The notes under the pieces: generated by a model
Told to the model about the DNA's origin: nothing
The model's input: the letters and a program-made list of their open reading frames with translations, nothing else
Database searches by the model: none
Position numbers and translations under genes: made by a program
DNA from: Aromatoleum diolicum
Lineage (GTDB): Bacteria > Pseudomonadota > Gammaproteobacteria > Burkholderiales > Rhodocyclaceae
DNA length: 64,000 bases
Direction of reading: 5' to 3'
Assembly: GCF_012910955.1 (NCBI RefSeq)
Contig: NZ_WTVQ01000002.1
Coordinates: 124,001 to 188,000, forward strand
Part shown: one piece after another, positions 1 through 7,991 of the stretch
Position numbering within the stretch: the first letter of the stretch is position 1
Layout: each line of letters opens with the position of its first letter

Positions 1-1005
1 GTCTTCGAGCAACATCCGCTTCAGATGGTCCGGGATGTTCGACAGCACCAGCGTCTCCGAGTCCTTGTCGTAATGCACCGCCCCGGAACGCAGGCTGCTG
101 CGGTCGAATTCGAGTTTCCATTGCTGCGCGTTGGCCCTGAAGCGGATCAGCGGCCGCAGCGCGCGGCGGTCCGGCACGAAACCGCTCGCCAGTTCCAGCG
201 CCTCGTCATGCAGCGTCTCGCGCAGGCGTTCGGGGGCGCTCGGCCACACCTCGCGGGCGATCGAGTCGAGACTCAGCGGCGCGCTGGTTTCGCCCAGTTC
301 GTCGAGGTACACGTGGGCGCGCTCGAGCAGCGCGTCGCGCACCGGCGCCTCCAGCTGCTGCGTTTCGGCGAAGTGGCCGAGGGTCTGCACCAGCTTCTGC
401 GTTTCCTTCAAGGCGATGACCACATCGTTGCAGCCGAGGAACAGCTTGAAGTATTGGGCGACGTCGCCACGTCCCTTCAGGAAGCTGATGTAGCGCTCGG
501 CGCCCTGCTGCCAGGCGCTGAGGTCGATGCGGCCGGCCACGCGCAGGGCGGCCAGATCGAGCTGCGGACTGTCGATGATCTCCAGCCGGCCGCCGATCGC
601 GGTGCCGACCGTCTCGGTGAGGATCGCCACCCACAGGCAGTCGGCCCCCAGTTCGCGCACCCGCGCGATCAGCACGAAACCGCCGCCGCCCAGATCCTCG
701 CCTTCGGCGCGCTGCCGCAGGTGCTCCATCATCCGCTGCGACAGCGTCGTGAAATCGATGCTCTGATCCACGACGTGCTGGCGAACGAGGCCCGGCATCG
801 GAAAGTTCGCCTCGTCATCCTCGAACTTGCCATAACCCTTGCCCGGCCGCGCCGCGTAATGCCGGCAGAGTCGCTCGACGAGCCGCGCGGCGGATTCGGT
901 GACGGGGTTGGTGCCCGCGCGCACTTCGATACTCGTTGCGCCCTGCGGCTCCTGGATCAAGCGGTGAATGACGAGGTCGGAGATCGTGTTTTGCAGTTCG
1001 GTCAT
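1..1005 (-). CDS. ndpA: Nucleoid-associated protein, NdpA/YejK family (3' end cut by window edge)
   Basis: The reading frame starts at an ATG at 1005 (MTELQNTISDLVIHRL) and stays open to base 1, giving 335 codons. This is about the full length of the NdpA/YejK family, so only the last few residues are missing. Family landmarks are the N-terminal LVERLCRHYAARPGKGYGKF segment, the FVLIARVRELGADCLWVAIL strand region, IDLSAWQQGAERYISFLKGR, and a C-terminal PDRRALRPLIRFRAN block. Members of this family bind the nucleoid; their exact role is not settled. It is a housekeeping-type gene downstream of, and on the same strand as, the porin. The 55-bp gap to the porin shows no clear terminator. Confidence 0.85.
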   Translation of the reverse strand, partial: MTELQNTISDLVIHRLIQEPQGATSIEVRAGTNPVTESAARLVERLCRHYAARPGKGYGKFEDDEANFPMPGLVRQHVVDQSIDFTTLSQRMMEHLRQRAEGEDLGGGGFVLIARVRELGADCLWVAILTETVGTAIGGRLEIIDSPQLDLAALRVAGRIDLSAWQQGAERYISFLKGRGDVAQYFKLFLGCNDVVIALKETQKLVQTLGHFAETQQLEAPVRDALLERAHVYLDELGETSAPLSLDSIAREVWPSAPERLRETLHDEALELASGFVPDRRALRPLIRFRANAQQWKLEFDRSSLRSGAVHYDKDSETLVLSNIPDHLKRMLLED

Positions 1006-1060
1006 GCGGAGAATTCTGGAAGCCGGGGGCGGCGATTCTCTCACGCCGCGCCCGCATTAC

Positions 1061-2377
1061 TCAGAAGAACCGATACGTGTAGTCGAGATAGACACGATGG
1101 TCGGTGTTGTCCTCGAGGACGCCATCGACGCGGCCGGTCTTGTCCGACGTGTATTTCAGGTAGCGATAGCGGAAGTTGAGGCCCTTGAGCAGCGGAATCT
1201 GGTAGCGGACATCGAGCTCCAGTTCGCTTTCGTCCGCTTCGCCGAGCGACGAGACATGACTGTTCCTGGCGTCCGTGCCGTACTTGTATTTGACGGTGGT
1301 CTTCAGGCCTTTGACGTAGTCCTTCCAGTCGTATCCGGCACGGACCATCCACACCGTTTCGTCGTTATTCGTCATGTCGGCCAGCACCCCGCCGGTCGGG
1401 AACGGGTTCATGCCATGATCGCCGGTGAAGTTGTCCTCGATCCAGGAACCGTCGAACTTCGCGACCGCGGCCCCGAGCGAGACATTTCCGTAGCTCCAGT
1501 CGGCATCGAGGTAGACACCGCGACCATCGTTGTCGCTGCGCGTCACACCAGCGCGTGCTCCGGGCACATCCTCGTCGTCGAGTTCCGAGTTTTCCGACGA
1601 CGTGACGAACAGCTTGCCCGCATCGCGCGCGGTATGCAGGCCGGCGGTCAGTTTGAGCTTGTTCTTGTCGGCCAGCGCGAAGGTGTATGAGCCGACCAGC
1701 CCGACCTTGGTGAGGAAGTCCTTGGAATTCAGATACTCGAGGTTGAGGTCGTAAGGCCCTTTCGAGTAGGCCGCGCCGATCACGCCGACATAGTCGATAT
1801 CGCCTTCGTCGGAGCGGTCGGTGGCGAATTTCTCGAAACTCGCATCCGCCCGCCGCGACCATTCATCGAACATCGCGCCGTAGAGCTTGAGTCCCGCCAC
1901 CGGCGTCAGCTGGCCGCTCGCGCCGGAATAGGTGTTCGGAATGGCGCGGCTCGTCGAGCTGATCAGCAGCATGCTGTCGTACAGCTGCCTGCCGAGCTTG
2001 AGCTGCGCCTTGTCGCGGTACTTCAGCTTGACGAAGGCCTGCCCGACCTTGCCGAACGAATCATGCAGGTCGCCATGGTTGTCGACGGAGAGAACATCCG
2101 TGGTCGCCAGGCCGCTTGCGTCGAGCTTGGTGACGCTGTAGCCGGACACGCCGAATCTGATGATGTCGCCGAAATACGGCGAGTCGTAGTTCAGCTGCAG
2201 TCCGAGGGCCGTCTGCGTGCGATCCTTCGACGACGTTTCGAATTCGCGATCGAAATGGACGCCGCGTAGCTTCAGTTCCAGCTTGTGCCCGTCCTCGTCG
2301 GCCGCCACCGAGATCGCGGGGACGAGAACGCTGGCGACCAGCATGGGCAGGATGCCCCGGTTCATCTTGTTTTTCAT
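1061..2377 (-). CDS. OprD-family outer-membrane porin
   Basis: A 438-residue outer-membrane beta-barrel. I chose the ATG at 2377 because AAGGAGGAAGC sits just upstream and it gives a clean signal peptide (MKNKMNRGILPMLVASVLVPAISVAA) followed by an acidic mature start. The body is a series of amphipathic strands such as LKLRGVHFDREF and GRQLYDSMLLISSTSRAIPN, and the protein ends in YTYRFF, the terminal aromatic that BAM recognises. OprD relatives pass carboxylates and basic amino acids through the outer membrane. It is the last gene on the same strand as prpF, tcuAB and the TRAP importer, so it probably admits their tricarboxylate substrate. Substrate choice is inference. Confidence 0.85.
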   Translation of the reverse strand: MKNKMNRGILPMLVASVLVPAISVAADEDGHKLELKLRGVHFDREFETSSKDRTQTALGLQLNYDSPYFGDIIRFGVSGYSVTKLDASGLATTDVLSVDNHGDLHDSFGKVGQAFVKLKYRDKAQLKLGRQLYDSMLLISSTSRAIPNTYSGASGQLTPVAGLKLYGAMFDEWSRRADASFEKFATDRSDEGDIDYVGVIGAAYSKGPYDLNLEYLNSKDFLTKVGLVGSYTFALADKNKLKLTAGLHTARDAGKLFVTSSENSELDDEDVPGARAGVTRSDNDGRGVYLDADWSYGNVSLGAAVAKFDGSWIEDNFTGDHGMNPFPTGGVLADMTNNDETVWMVRAGYDWKDYVKGLKTTVKYKYGTDARNSHVSSLGEADESELELDVRYQIPLLKGLNFRYRYLKYTSDKTGRVDGVLEDNTDHRVYLDYTYRFF

Positions 2378-2508
2378 GCTTCCTCCTTGGTTGATTCCGT
2401 TGTTGCCCTTGCAGGGCACGACTGACTGGTGTGGTCGCGAAGCCCCGTCCCGGTGGGAGATCCCGCCTTTGGTGGTCAAGCGCGGACCGAGTATGGCGCG
2501 CGTCGTTA

Positions 2509-2524
2509 ATTGCGTTAAATGCAA
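2509..2524. promoter_or_regulatory. Possible regulator half-sites upstream of the porin
   Basis: The sequence ATTGCGTTAAATGCAA has half-sites ATTGC and GCAA resembling those of the two prpF operators (3787-3809 and 16677-16699), but in the opposite relative orientation and with shorter spacing. It lies in the 248-bp gap between prpF1 and the porin start, in a locally AT-rich stretch, so the porin may have its own promoter here. The match is weak. Confidence 0.3.
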
Positions 2525-2625
2525 AGCTCAGCTCTATTCATGCTGTTTCGGCATATTTCAGGCAACGCCATCCTGTGTCGTCCTCAGGTAGCCGGACGCT
2601 GATCGCGTGTTCGTTGTGTGTGCGT

Positions 2626-3729
2626 CTAGGCGGCCTGACCGGGTTCGCACAGCGGAACGTGAACGGTTCCGCGGAACAGTCGCCGGGCGGTTCGGATCAG
2701 CCCTGCGGAGAGAATTACGGGCTCGGCCCCCGCTGCATCGGTCGCAACTTTCAGGCGGATATCCAGCGATCCGGCCGGCTGCTCGATGGTCACCAGATGC
2801 GGGTCGCTCGCCTTCGGGCGCGCCAGTCGATGAACCACGGAACCGGGAATGATGCTGGCGGCAGCGAGACATAGCGCACCGGTCACGGCATAAGCGGAAT
2901 GGCAGTTCCACGGCGTGAAGTAGCGCGAGGCGATGACGCCCTCGCCCTGCGGCGGCGCAACCAGTGCGATCTTCGGCAGGACCTTGTCGCGGACGTCGCC
3001 GAGCCCAGCCATCAGTGCGACCTGAAGCCGGACGGATTCCAGCCGGCTTTTCAGTTTGCGATCAGCATCGAGTTCGGCCTTCGATTCGTACCCGGTCTTC
3101 CCCATCGCCGCGGCCGGAACGAAAACCAGCGGCGTCGAGAAATCGACGCAGGACACTTCCACGCCGTCGACGACGTCAAGGGGCTTGCCGGTCGGCAACA
3201 GGCGGCCGGTCTTTGCGCCGGCGGCGTCGCGGAAGTTCAGCTGAATCGGTGCGCCGTTACCGGGCACGCCATCGATCCGCGCGAGGCCGTCGTAACTGAC
3301 CACTCCGCCCGGCGTCTGGATCACGGCCTCGACCACCTTGCCAGTATTCACGTTGAGGATGCGCAGGGTTGTGACCGGGTCCGTGGCGCGCACCAGTCCG
3401 TTTTCGATCGCAAAGGGTCCGACCCCCGCGAGCATGTTCCCGCAATTCGGCGTGGTGTCGACCGTGGCGGTTTCCACCGACACCTGGGCGAAGAGATAGT
3501 CGACATCGATGTCGGCCCTGCTCGCGGGGCTGACGATCACGACCTTGCTCGTGAGCGTGTCCCCGCCGCCAATGCCGTCGATCTGACGCGCATGCGGCGA
3601 GCCCATTGCCGCCAGCAGTACGCGGTCACGCTCGGCCGGGTCCGCGGGAAGATCCTTGGCGTAAAAATAGGGGCCCTTCGAGGTGCCGCCACGTATCAGC
3701 GTGCAGGGAATGCTCAGCAACATGGTCAT
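2626..3729 (-). CDS. prpF: PrpF-family isomerase/tautomerase, copy 1
   Basis: A 367-residue protein of the PrpF / 4-oxalomesaconate tautomerase family, which has the diaminopimelate-epimerase fold and moves a proton and double bond in unsaturated tri- and dicarboxylates. Visible landmarks are the N-terminal PCTLIRGGTSKGPYF, QIDGIGGGDTLTSKVVIV (catalytic-type Lys near residue 62) and TPNCGNMLAGVGPFAIENGL with the conserved Cys at 96. In the cluster the natural job is isomerising cis- and trans-aconitate, or a methyl-aconitate; fungal Adi1 is a PrpF relative that does the former. A second copy lies at 15524-16603. Start at 3729 with GGAAGG just upstream; an ATG two codons in (3723) has better spacing and is possible. 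Confidence 0.88.
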   Translation of the reverse strand: MTMLLSIPCTLIRGGTSKGPYFYAKDLPADPAERDRVLLAAMGSPHARQIDGIGGGDTLTSKVVIVSPASRADIDVDYLFAQVSVETATVDTTPNCGNMLAGVGPFAIENGLVRATDPVTTLRILNVNTGKVVEAVIQTPGGVVSYDGLARIDGVPGNGAPIQLNFRDAAGAKTGRLLPTGKPLDVVDGVEVSCVDFSTPLVFVPAAAMGKTGYESKAELDADRKLKSRLESVRLQVALMAGLGDVRDKVLPKIALVAPPQGEGVIASRYFTPWNCHSAYAVTGALCLAAASIIPGSVVHRLARPKASDPHLVTIEQPAGSLDIRLKVATDAAGAEPVILSAGLIRTARRLFRGTVHVPLCEPGQAA

Positions 3730-3786
3730 GTCCTTCCGTCGTCAACGATGGGGCGATTCTGGGCCCGTGACGGAATAACCTGAAAT

Positions 3787-3809
3787 GCAATAATTGATTA
3801 GATTATTGC
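3787..3809. promoter_or_regulatory. Operator palindrome upstream of prpF copy 1
   Basis: A perfect inverted repeat, GCAATAAT-N7-ATTATTGC, preceded by GAAAT and followed by an additional ATTATTGC half-site at 3811-3818. It sits 58-80 bp upstream of the prpF1 start. Spacing and the T-N11-A core fit a LysR-type activator site. Nearly the same element lies before prpF copy 2 (16677-16699), which points to one shared regulator. Confidence 0.6.
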
Positions 3810-3825
3810 GATTATTGCACTGCGA

Positions 3826-4080
3826 TCACCCGTCGCCTTCGGGGTGCCGGGCCGCCTGCCGGCCGTCGACAAATCGCCGCACATGAGCGAACGCCTCGTG
3901 GAAGTAGGCCTCGTAGGTGTCCTGTTCGACGAAGCCGAGATGCGGCATGCACAGGATCGACGGGTGATTCAGGTAGGGCCCCGCGCCTGCGGGTTCATCC
4001 TCGAAGACATCCAGCGCGGCGGCGCCCGGCCGCCCCCGCTCCAGCGCCTCGCGCAAGGCGCCGGGGCCGATGGCGAAGTG
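3826..4080 (-). pseudogene. Remnant of a D-2-hydroxyacid dehydrogenase (C-terminal piece)
   Basis: The minus strand reads GPGALREALERGRPGAAALD then VFEDEPAGAGPYLNHPSILC and MPHLGFVEQDTYEAYFHEAF before a stop at 3826. This is the C-terminal end of the NAD-binding domain of a D-isomer-specific 2-hydroxyacid dehydrogenase, with the VFEDEP and MPHLG landmarks. Upstream of about 4080 the frame turns into Arg-rich noise and hits a stop at 4156, and no Rossmann GxGxxG or catalytic Arg/Glu part is present. About 80 of the usual 310-330 residues survive. It lies between tcuB and prpF1, so it looks like a decayed former member of the cluster or the scar of a rearrangement. Confidence 0.65.
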
Positions 4081-4155
4081 CGCGCCAGGACCGTCCCGTC
4101 GTCCGCGGCGCCGATCGCGCGGCCGCAGAAGTGGTCCGACCCGGGCGCAATTTCG

Positions 4156-5319
4156 TCACTCGCTGCCGACGCCGACCGGATTGGGCCTGCGCTTCTCGAT
4201 CGCCCATTTCAGCAGCGCGGCGGTGCGATAGATGCCATGCGCGAACTTGCCGTAGGGCATGGTCAGGAACAGCGCCATCACCGCGCCGAGATGCGCCGCG
4301 AGGAGCAGTGCCATTGCTGCGGTGTCGCGGCCGGCAAGCAGCGCGAGCCCCGTCGCGCTGGTGAGCAAGAGTAGCGCGATGAAGCCGCGGTCCATCGGTT
4401 TCTGCGCCGCGTCACCGTGCTGCGGGTGGCGCCGCAGGTTGAGCCACAACAATCCGGCCGGGCCGATGAGCAGGCCGATGCCGCCCAGCGTGCCGAGCAC
4501 AACCGGCAAGCTCGTCAGCGCGTACGGGGCTTCCCAGCCGAGGACATAGTGGTAAAGCGTGGCCACGCTCGTGGCCGCGAAACACAGCATGAAGCCGTAG
4601 AAGGTCAGATGATGGAAGCGCCGCCGCAAGAGCGTGTTGGCGTCGTCCTCGTTCGGACAGCCCTGTCCGTGCCCGCCATCGAGATACTTGAGTTTGAGCA
4701 CGTCGTGCGCGGTCTCGGCGATCGCCGCGGTGTTGGGATCGCCCGCGGAGATCCCGCGCCAGAAGCGGGTCACGCCGACCCCGAGCGCCAGCGCGACGAA
4801 CAGGAAGACCGGACCGAACATGGACACCAGCAGGTTGTGCGGGAAGATCGCGTAGAAGTCGCCCGCCAGCGGGGCATGCAAGAGCGTGCCGCTCTTCGCG
4901 AGCGCCAGCACCAGGAATAGTGCCAGACCCGCTGCGAGGGCCAGCGCCACGGTGAGGCCGTTGTTGCGGTACAGCGCACCGAGTCCGGCCGGCCATGCGA
5001 AGTCCGCGTAGGTCTGCCCGCGCACCTTCGCCATCGCCTGCGGGATATTGACCGCGAATTCGTGCGGTGGCGCGTACTGGCAGGCGTGCAGGCAGGCGCC
5101 GCAGTTGTGACACAGGTTCGCGAGGTAATGAATGTCCGCCTGGCCGAATTCGAGCCGGCGTGTCATCGCCGGGAACACCGCGCAGAAGCCTTCGCAGTAA
5201 CGGCAAGCGTTGCAGATCTTCATCACCCGTTCGACTTCGGCTTCCGCCGCGCTGGGCACCACCGCGGCACCTTGGGCGAGATCGCTCGCCTCGCGGAGCA
5301 GGGCTTCAAGCTGCTGCAT
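4156..5319 (-). CDS. tcuB: TcuB: membrane Fe-S/heme electron-transfer partner of tricarballylate dehydrogenase
   Basis: A 387-residue protein matching TcuB/CitB. The N-terminal third carries two ferredoxin-type clusters ([15 protein letters not shown] and [12 protein letters not shown]). The rest has about six hydrophobic helices (for example [20 protein letters not shown] and [20 protein letters not shown]) with His residues suited to heme b. In Salmonella, TcuB reoxidises the FADH2 of TcuA and passes electrons to the quinone pool. It overlaps the end of tcuA by 14 bp, so the two are translated as a pair. The MFS importer TcuC of Salmonella is absent; the TRAP system at 12.4-15.4 kb probably replaces it. 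Confidence 0.93.
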   Translation of the reverse strand: MQQLEALLREASDLAQGAAVVPSAAEAEVERVMKICNACRYCEGFCAVFPAMTRRLEFGQADIHYLANLCHNCGACLHACQYAPPHEFAVNIPQAMAKVRGQTYADFAWPAGLGALYRNNGLTVALALAAGLALFLVLALAKSGTLLHAPLAGDFYAIFPHNLLVSMFGPVFLFVALALGVGVTRFWRGISAGDPNTAAIAETAHDVLKLKYLDGGHGQGCPNEDDANTLLRRRFHHLTFYGFMLCFAATSVATLYHYVLGWEAPYALTSLPVVLGTLGGIGLLIGPAGLLWLNLRRHPQHGDAAQKPMDRGFIALLLLTSATGLALLAGRDTAAMALLLAAHLGAVMALFLTMPYGKFAHGIYRTAALLKWAIEKRRPNPVGVGSE

Positions 5320-6733
5320 GTTCGACTCCTTCCTTCATGACCGCCGCGGCCGCCGAAGCGCCCGCAATGCGGCCGAATACCGTGCCGATCGTCATGCCGA
5401 CGCCGGCGGTGTAGCCCTGCCCCAGCACGTTGCCGGCCATCATTTCGCCGGCGACGAAGAGGTTGCGGCTCGGCTCGCCGGAAAAATGCGCGGCGGCCCG
5501 CTCGTCGACCTTCACGCCGAGGTAGGTGAAGGTGATGCCGGGCTTCAGCGCGTAGCCGTAGAAGGGCGGCATGTCCAGCGGCAAAGCCCAGTGCGTCTTG
5601 GCGGGACTCACGCCCTCGGTGTGGCAGTCGTCGAGCACGGTGTGATCGAAGCTGCCGCCGCGGCAGGCCGCGTTGTACTCGCGCACGGTGCACACGAAGG
5701 CGAGCTCGTCGAGACCGAGCTGGCGCGCAAGGCCTTCGAGCGTGTCGGCCTTCGTGCCGGGGAACACCGGCGGCATGAAACGCCCGACCGCCTTCGCGTC
5801 GATCACCGAGAAGCCGACCTGGCCGGGCTGCTGCGCGACCAGGCGGCCCCAGATCGCATAGCGCTTGGGCCAGAAGTCCTCGCCCTCGTCGTAGAAGCGC
5901 TGCGCATGTTTGTTCACGACGATGCCGAGCGACACGCAGTCGATGCGCGTGCAGATTCCGCCGTCGTAGAGCGGCGCCCGCGCATCGACCGCAACGCAGT
6001 GCGATTGCGACGGGTCGCCGATGGTGTCCGCGCCCGCCTCCATCATCGCCTTCAGCAGCACGCCGCGATTGAAGCGCGTGCCGCGGATCGCGAAGTTGTC
6101 GGCCGGCCACTCGCCGTCGGCGTTCTGGCCCCACGCCTCGCGCAGCCACTCGCGGTTCGACTCGAAGCCGCCGGCCGCGAGCACGCAGGCGCGTGCCTCG
6201 ATGCGCTCCTGGCCGACCCACGCGGCGCGGAATTCTCCATCGACGAGTTCCAGCCGATCGACCGGCGCGTCGTAACGGATGCGCACGCCGAGCGCCTCGG
6301 CACTGCGATAGTAGGCGTTGACCAGCGCCTTGCCGCCGCCCATGAAGAAGGCGTTGGTGCGCGACAGGTGCAGCGTGCCGGACAGCGAGGGCTGAAAATG
6401 CACGCCGTGCTTGCGCATCCAGTCGCGACAGCGCGAGGACTCGCGGATCGCGAGGCGCGCCAGCCGCTCGTTGGTCCGGCCGCCGGTGACCTTCTTCAGG
6501 TCCTGCCAGAATTCTTCCTCGGGGTAGGCGTCGGTGAGCACATCCTGCGGGGCGTCGTGCATACAGCGCAGATTGCGCGTGTGGCTGGAATTGCCGCCGC
6601 GCCACTCGCGTGGTGCGGCTTCCAGTAAAAGCACCGAGGCGCCAGCCTCGCGTGCCGTCAGCGCTGCGCACAAGGCCGCATTGCCGCCGCCGATGACGAG
6701 CACGTCGGGCGTACCCAGGTTTGTTTGTTTCAT
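5306..6733 (-). CDS. tcuA: TcuA: FAD-dependent tricarballylate dehydrogenase
   Basis: A 475-residue FAD-dependent oxidoreductase of the fumarate reductase/succinate dehydrogenase flavoprotein fold. Landmarks are the dinucleotide motif [17 protein letters not shown] near residues 12-28, [18 protein letters not shown] in the middle, the flavin-cap segment [17 protein letters not shown], and the C-terminal [20 protein letters not shown] that closes on FAD. TcuA oxidises tricarballylate to cis-aconitate. I chose the ATG at 6733, which has AGGAGT about 7 bp upstream, over a longer frame opening at 6778. It is co-transcribed with tcuB and lies directly downstream of a LysR gene. Confidence 0.93.
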   Translation of the reverse strand: MKQTNLGTPDVLVIGGGNAALCAALTAREAGASVLLLEAAPREWRGGNSSHTRNLRCMHDAPQDVLTDAYPEEEFWQDLKKVTGGRTNERLARLAIRESSRCRDWMRKHGVHFQPSLSGTLHLSRTNAFFMGGGKALVNAYYRSAEALGVRIRYDAPVDRLELVDGEFRAAWVGQERIEARACVLAAGGFESNREWLREAWGQNADGEWPADNFAIRGTRFNRGVLLKAMMEAGADTIGDPSQSHCVAVDARAPLYDGGICTRIDCVSLGIVVNKHAQRFYDEGEDFWPKRYAIWGRLVAQQPGQVGFSVIDAKAVGRFMPPVFPGTKADTLEGLARQLGLDELAFVCTVREYNAACRGGSFDHTVLDDCHTEGVSPAKTHWALPLDMPPFYGYALKPGITFTYLGVKVDERAAAHFSGEPSRNLFVAGEMMAGNVLGQGYTAGVGMTIGTVFGRIAGASAAAAVMKEGVEHAAA

Positions 6734-6859
6734 GTCCTGAACTCCTATTGGCGCAGTTTTTTCTTCGCGCTTGGCCACCGGGACCGGGTCTTGCTACGCG
6801 TCGACGCCTCCACTATCGCGTCCGGCGCACCTGGCGCCCTAAGCCGGTCCGATATCGCC

Positions 6860-7789
6860 TCATCTCGATTCGAGATGGCTGCTCGTGACCCCGCGCCAAC
6901 GCCCTTCCTCGATGAGCTGCCGCACCACCCGCGTCACCGTGCTGCGTGTCGCCAGCGCGGCCGGCGACAATTCGTCGTCCGAAAGACTGCACAGCAGATT
7001 GCGGCGCGACGTTCCTTCGTCGGCGATCTCGCTCCAACACAGGCGCGACTCGGTCTGGCGTGCGAGGGCAGACCACGGCTGGAGCGTCGCCGCCATGCCG
7101 CGCGCGACCATGTCCATCAGCACATAGAGGGAATCGACCTCGGCGATGACCGAAGGCCGGACATCGAGCGCCGCAAACGCGGTGTCGATGACCCGCCGCA
7201 AGCCATGGCGCGGCGTCGGCACGACAAGCGGCACGTTGACGATCTCGGCCAGCCGTGTCGGCAGGACCGCGGGCCGGGCGCCGCTGCCGCAGATGAAGAA
7301 CAGCCGCTCCTCCAGCAGCGGCTGGACGCTGCAACGGCGGGCATGCCCGTTGTCGAACAGCACTGCAAGATCGAGCTCGCGCCCGTTCAGCATCTGCCCG
7401 AGATGCCCGGACATACCCTCGACGAGATGGATGCGGATGTCCGGATACTGCTCGCGCATCGCCTCGATCAGCGGGAAGCCGAGCACCCCGGACGTCGATG
7501 GCGCAAGCCCGATGCTGACGACGCCCGACAGCCGTGATTGCTGGGCGGCCGATGCGGCCTCGTCGGCGTGGCGCAAGGCGAGTTGCGCATGCGACAGGAA
7601 CGCGATGCCGGCATCGGTCGGCACCACACCTGTCGCCGTGCGCTGCAGCAGACGCGTGGCAAGTTCACCTTCGAGACGCTGAATCTGCAAACTGACCGCA
7701 GACTGTGCGATCCCAAGGTCGAGGGCCGCCTGACTGATGCTGCCGAGTTCGATCGTGCGCACCAGGTAGCGCAGCTGTCTTAATTCCAT
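6860..7789 (-). CDS. LysR-family regulator, TcuR-like position
   Basis: A 309-residue LysR protein: an N-terminal winged helix (MELRQLRYLVRTIELGSISQ, then the recognition helix AQSAVSLQIQRLEGELATRL) and a periplasmic-binding-type effector domain starting near residue 90. Start at 7789, the ATG opening the canonical MELRQLRYL; a longer frame exists but has no family support. It lies 126 bp upstream of tcuA on the same strand, where Salmonella tcuR controls tcuABC, so tricarballylate-responsive control is the natural guess. A perfect 17-bp palindrome, CATCTCGA-T-TCGAGATG (6861-6877), overlaps its stop codon. A second LysR gene at 16754 sits at the other end of the cluster. Confidence 0.85.
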   Translation of the reverse strand: MELRQLRYLVRTIELGSISQAALDLGIAQSAVSLQIQRLEGELATRLLQRTATGVVPTDAGIAFLSHAQLALRHADEAASAAQQSRLSGVVSIGLAPSTSGVLGFPLIEAMREQYPDIRIHLVEGMSGHLGQMLNGRELDLAVLFDNGHARRCSVQPLLEERLFFICGSGARPAVLPTRLAEIVNVPLVVPTPRHGLRRVIDTAFAALDVRPSVIAEVDSLYVLMDMVARGMAATLQPWSALARQTESRLCWSEIADEGTSRRNLLCSLSDDELSPAALATRSTVTRVVRQLIEEGRWRGVTSSHLESR

Positions 7790-7850
7790 GTCGTGCCCCT
7801 CCCGTTCGGGTCGCCCGGCCGCCCCGACGAGCAAGTCGTCGGGGACTGGC

Positions 7851-7991
7851 TCAGTTGGTGCTCAGCACTGCGACATCGGCGAGCTCGTCGGATTCATCCC
7901 CCCGGCAACTCGACAGCTCCTTCACCGGCACCGCAGGCGCAGCGATCGGCGCTCGCGGCAGATCGGGCGTTGCCAATTGCGTGGTGCTCAT
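7851..7991 (-). CDS. Possible 46-residue small protein coupled to the lyase gene
   Basis: An ATG at 7991 overlaps the TGA of the upstream lyase as ATGA, the usual sign of translational coupling. The frame gives 46 residues starting MSTTQLATPDLPRAPIAAPA and ending ELADVAVLSTN. The N-terminal half is Pro/Ala-rich and the C-terminal half acidic (CRGDESDELADV). I do not recognise it; it has no membrane segment and no metal motif beyond a single Cys. It occupies most of the gap between the lyase and the LysR gene. It may be real or a chance frame. Confidence 0.35.
   Translation of the reverse strand: MSTTQLATPDLPRAPIAAPAVPVKELSSCRGDESDELADVAVLSTN

Noticed and set aside
25-1179. 384-residue plus-strand frame opposite ndpA
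   Set aside because: The minus strand of the same DNA gives a clear NdpA-family protein; the plus frame is its antisense shadow.
6861-6877. 17-bp perfect palindrome at the lysR stop as an operator of tcuA
   Set aside because: Most of it encodes the last residues of the LysR protein and it lies 128 bp from tcuA; symmetry may be chance or a weak terminator, so I mention it only in the gene entry.
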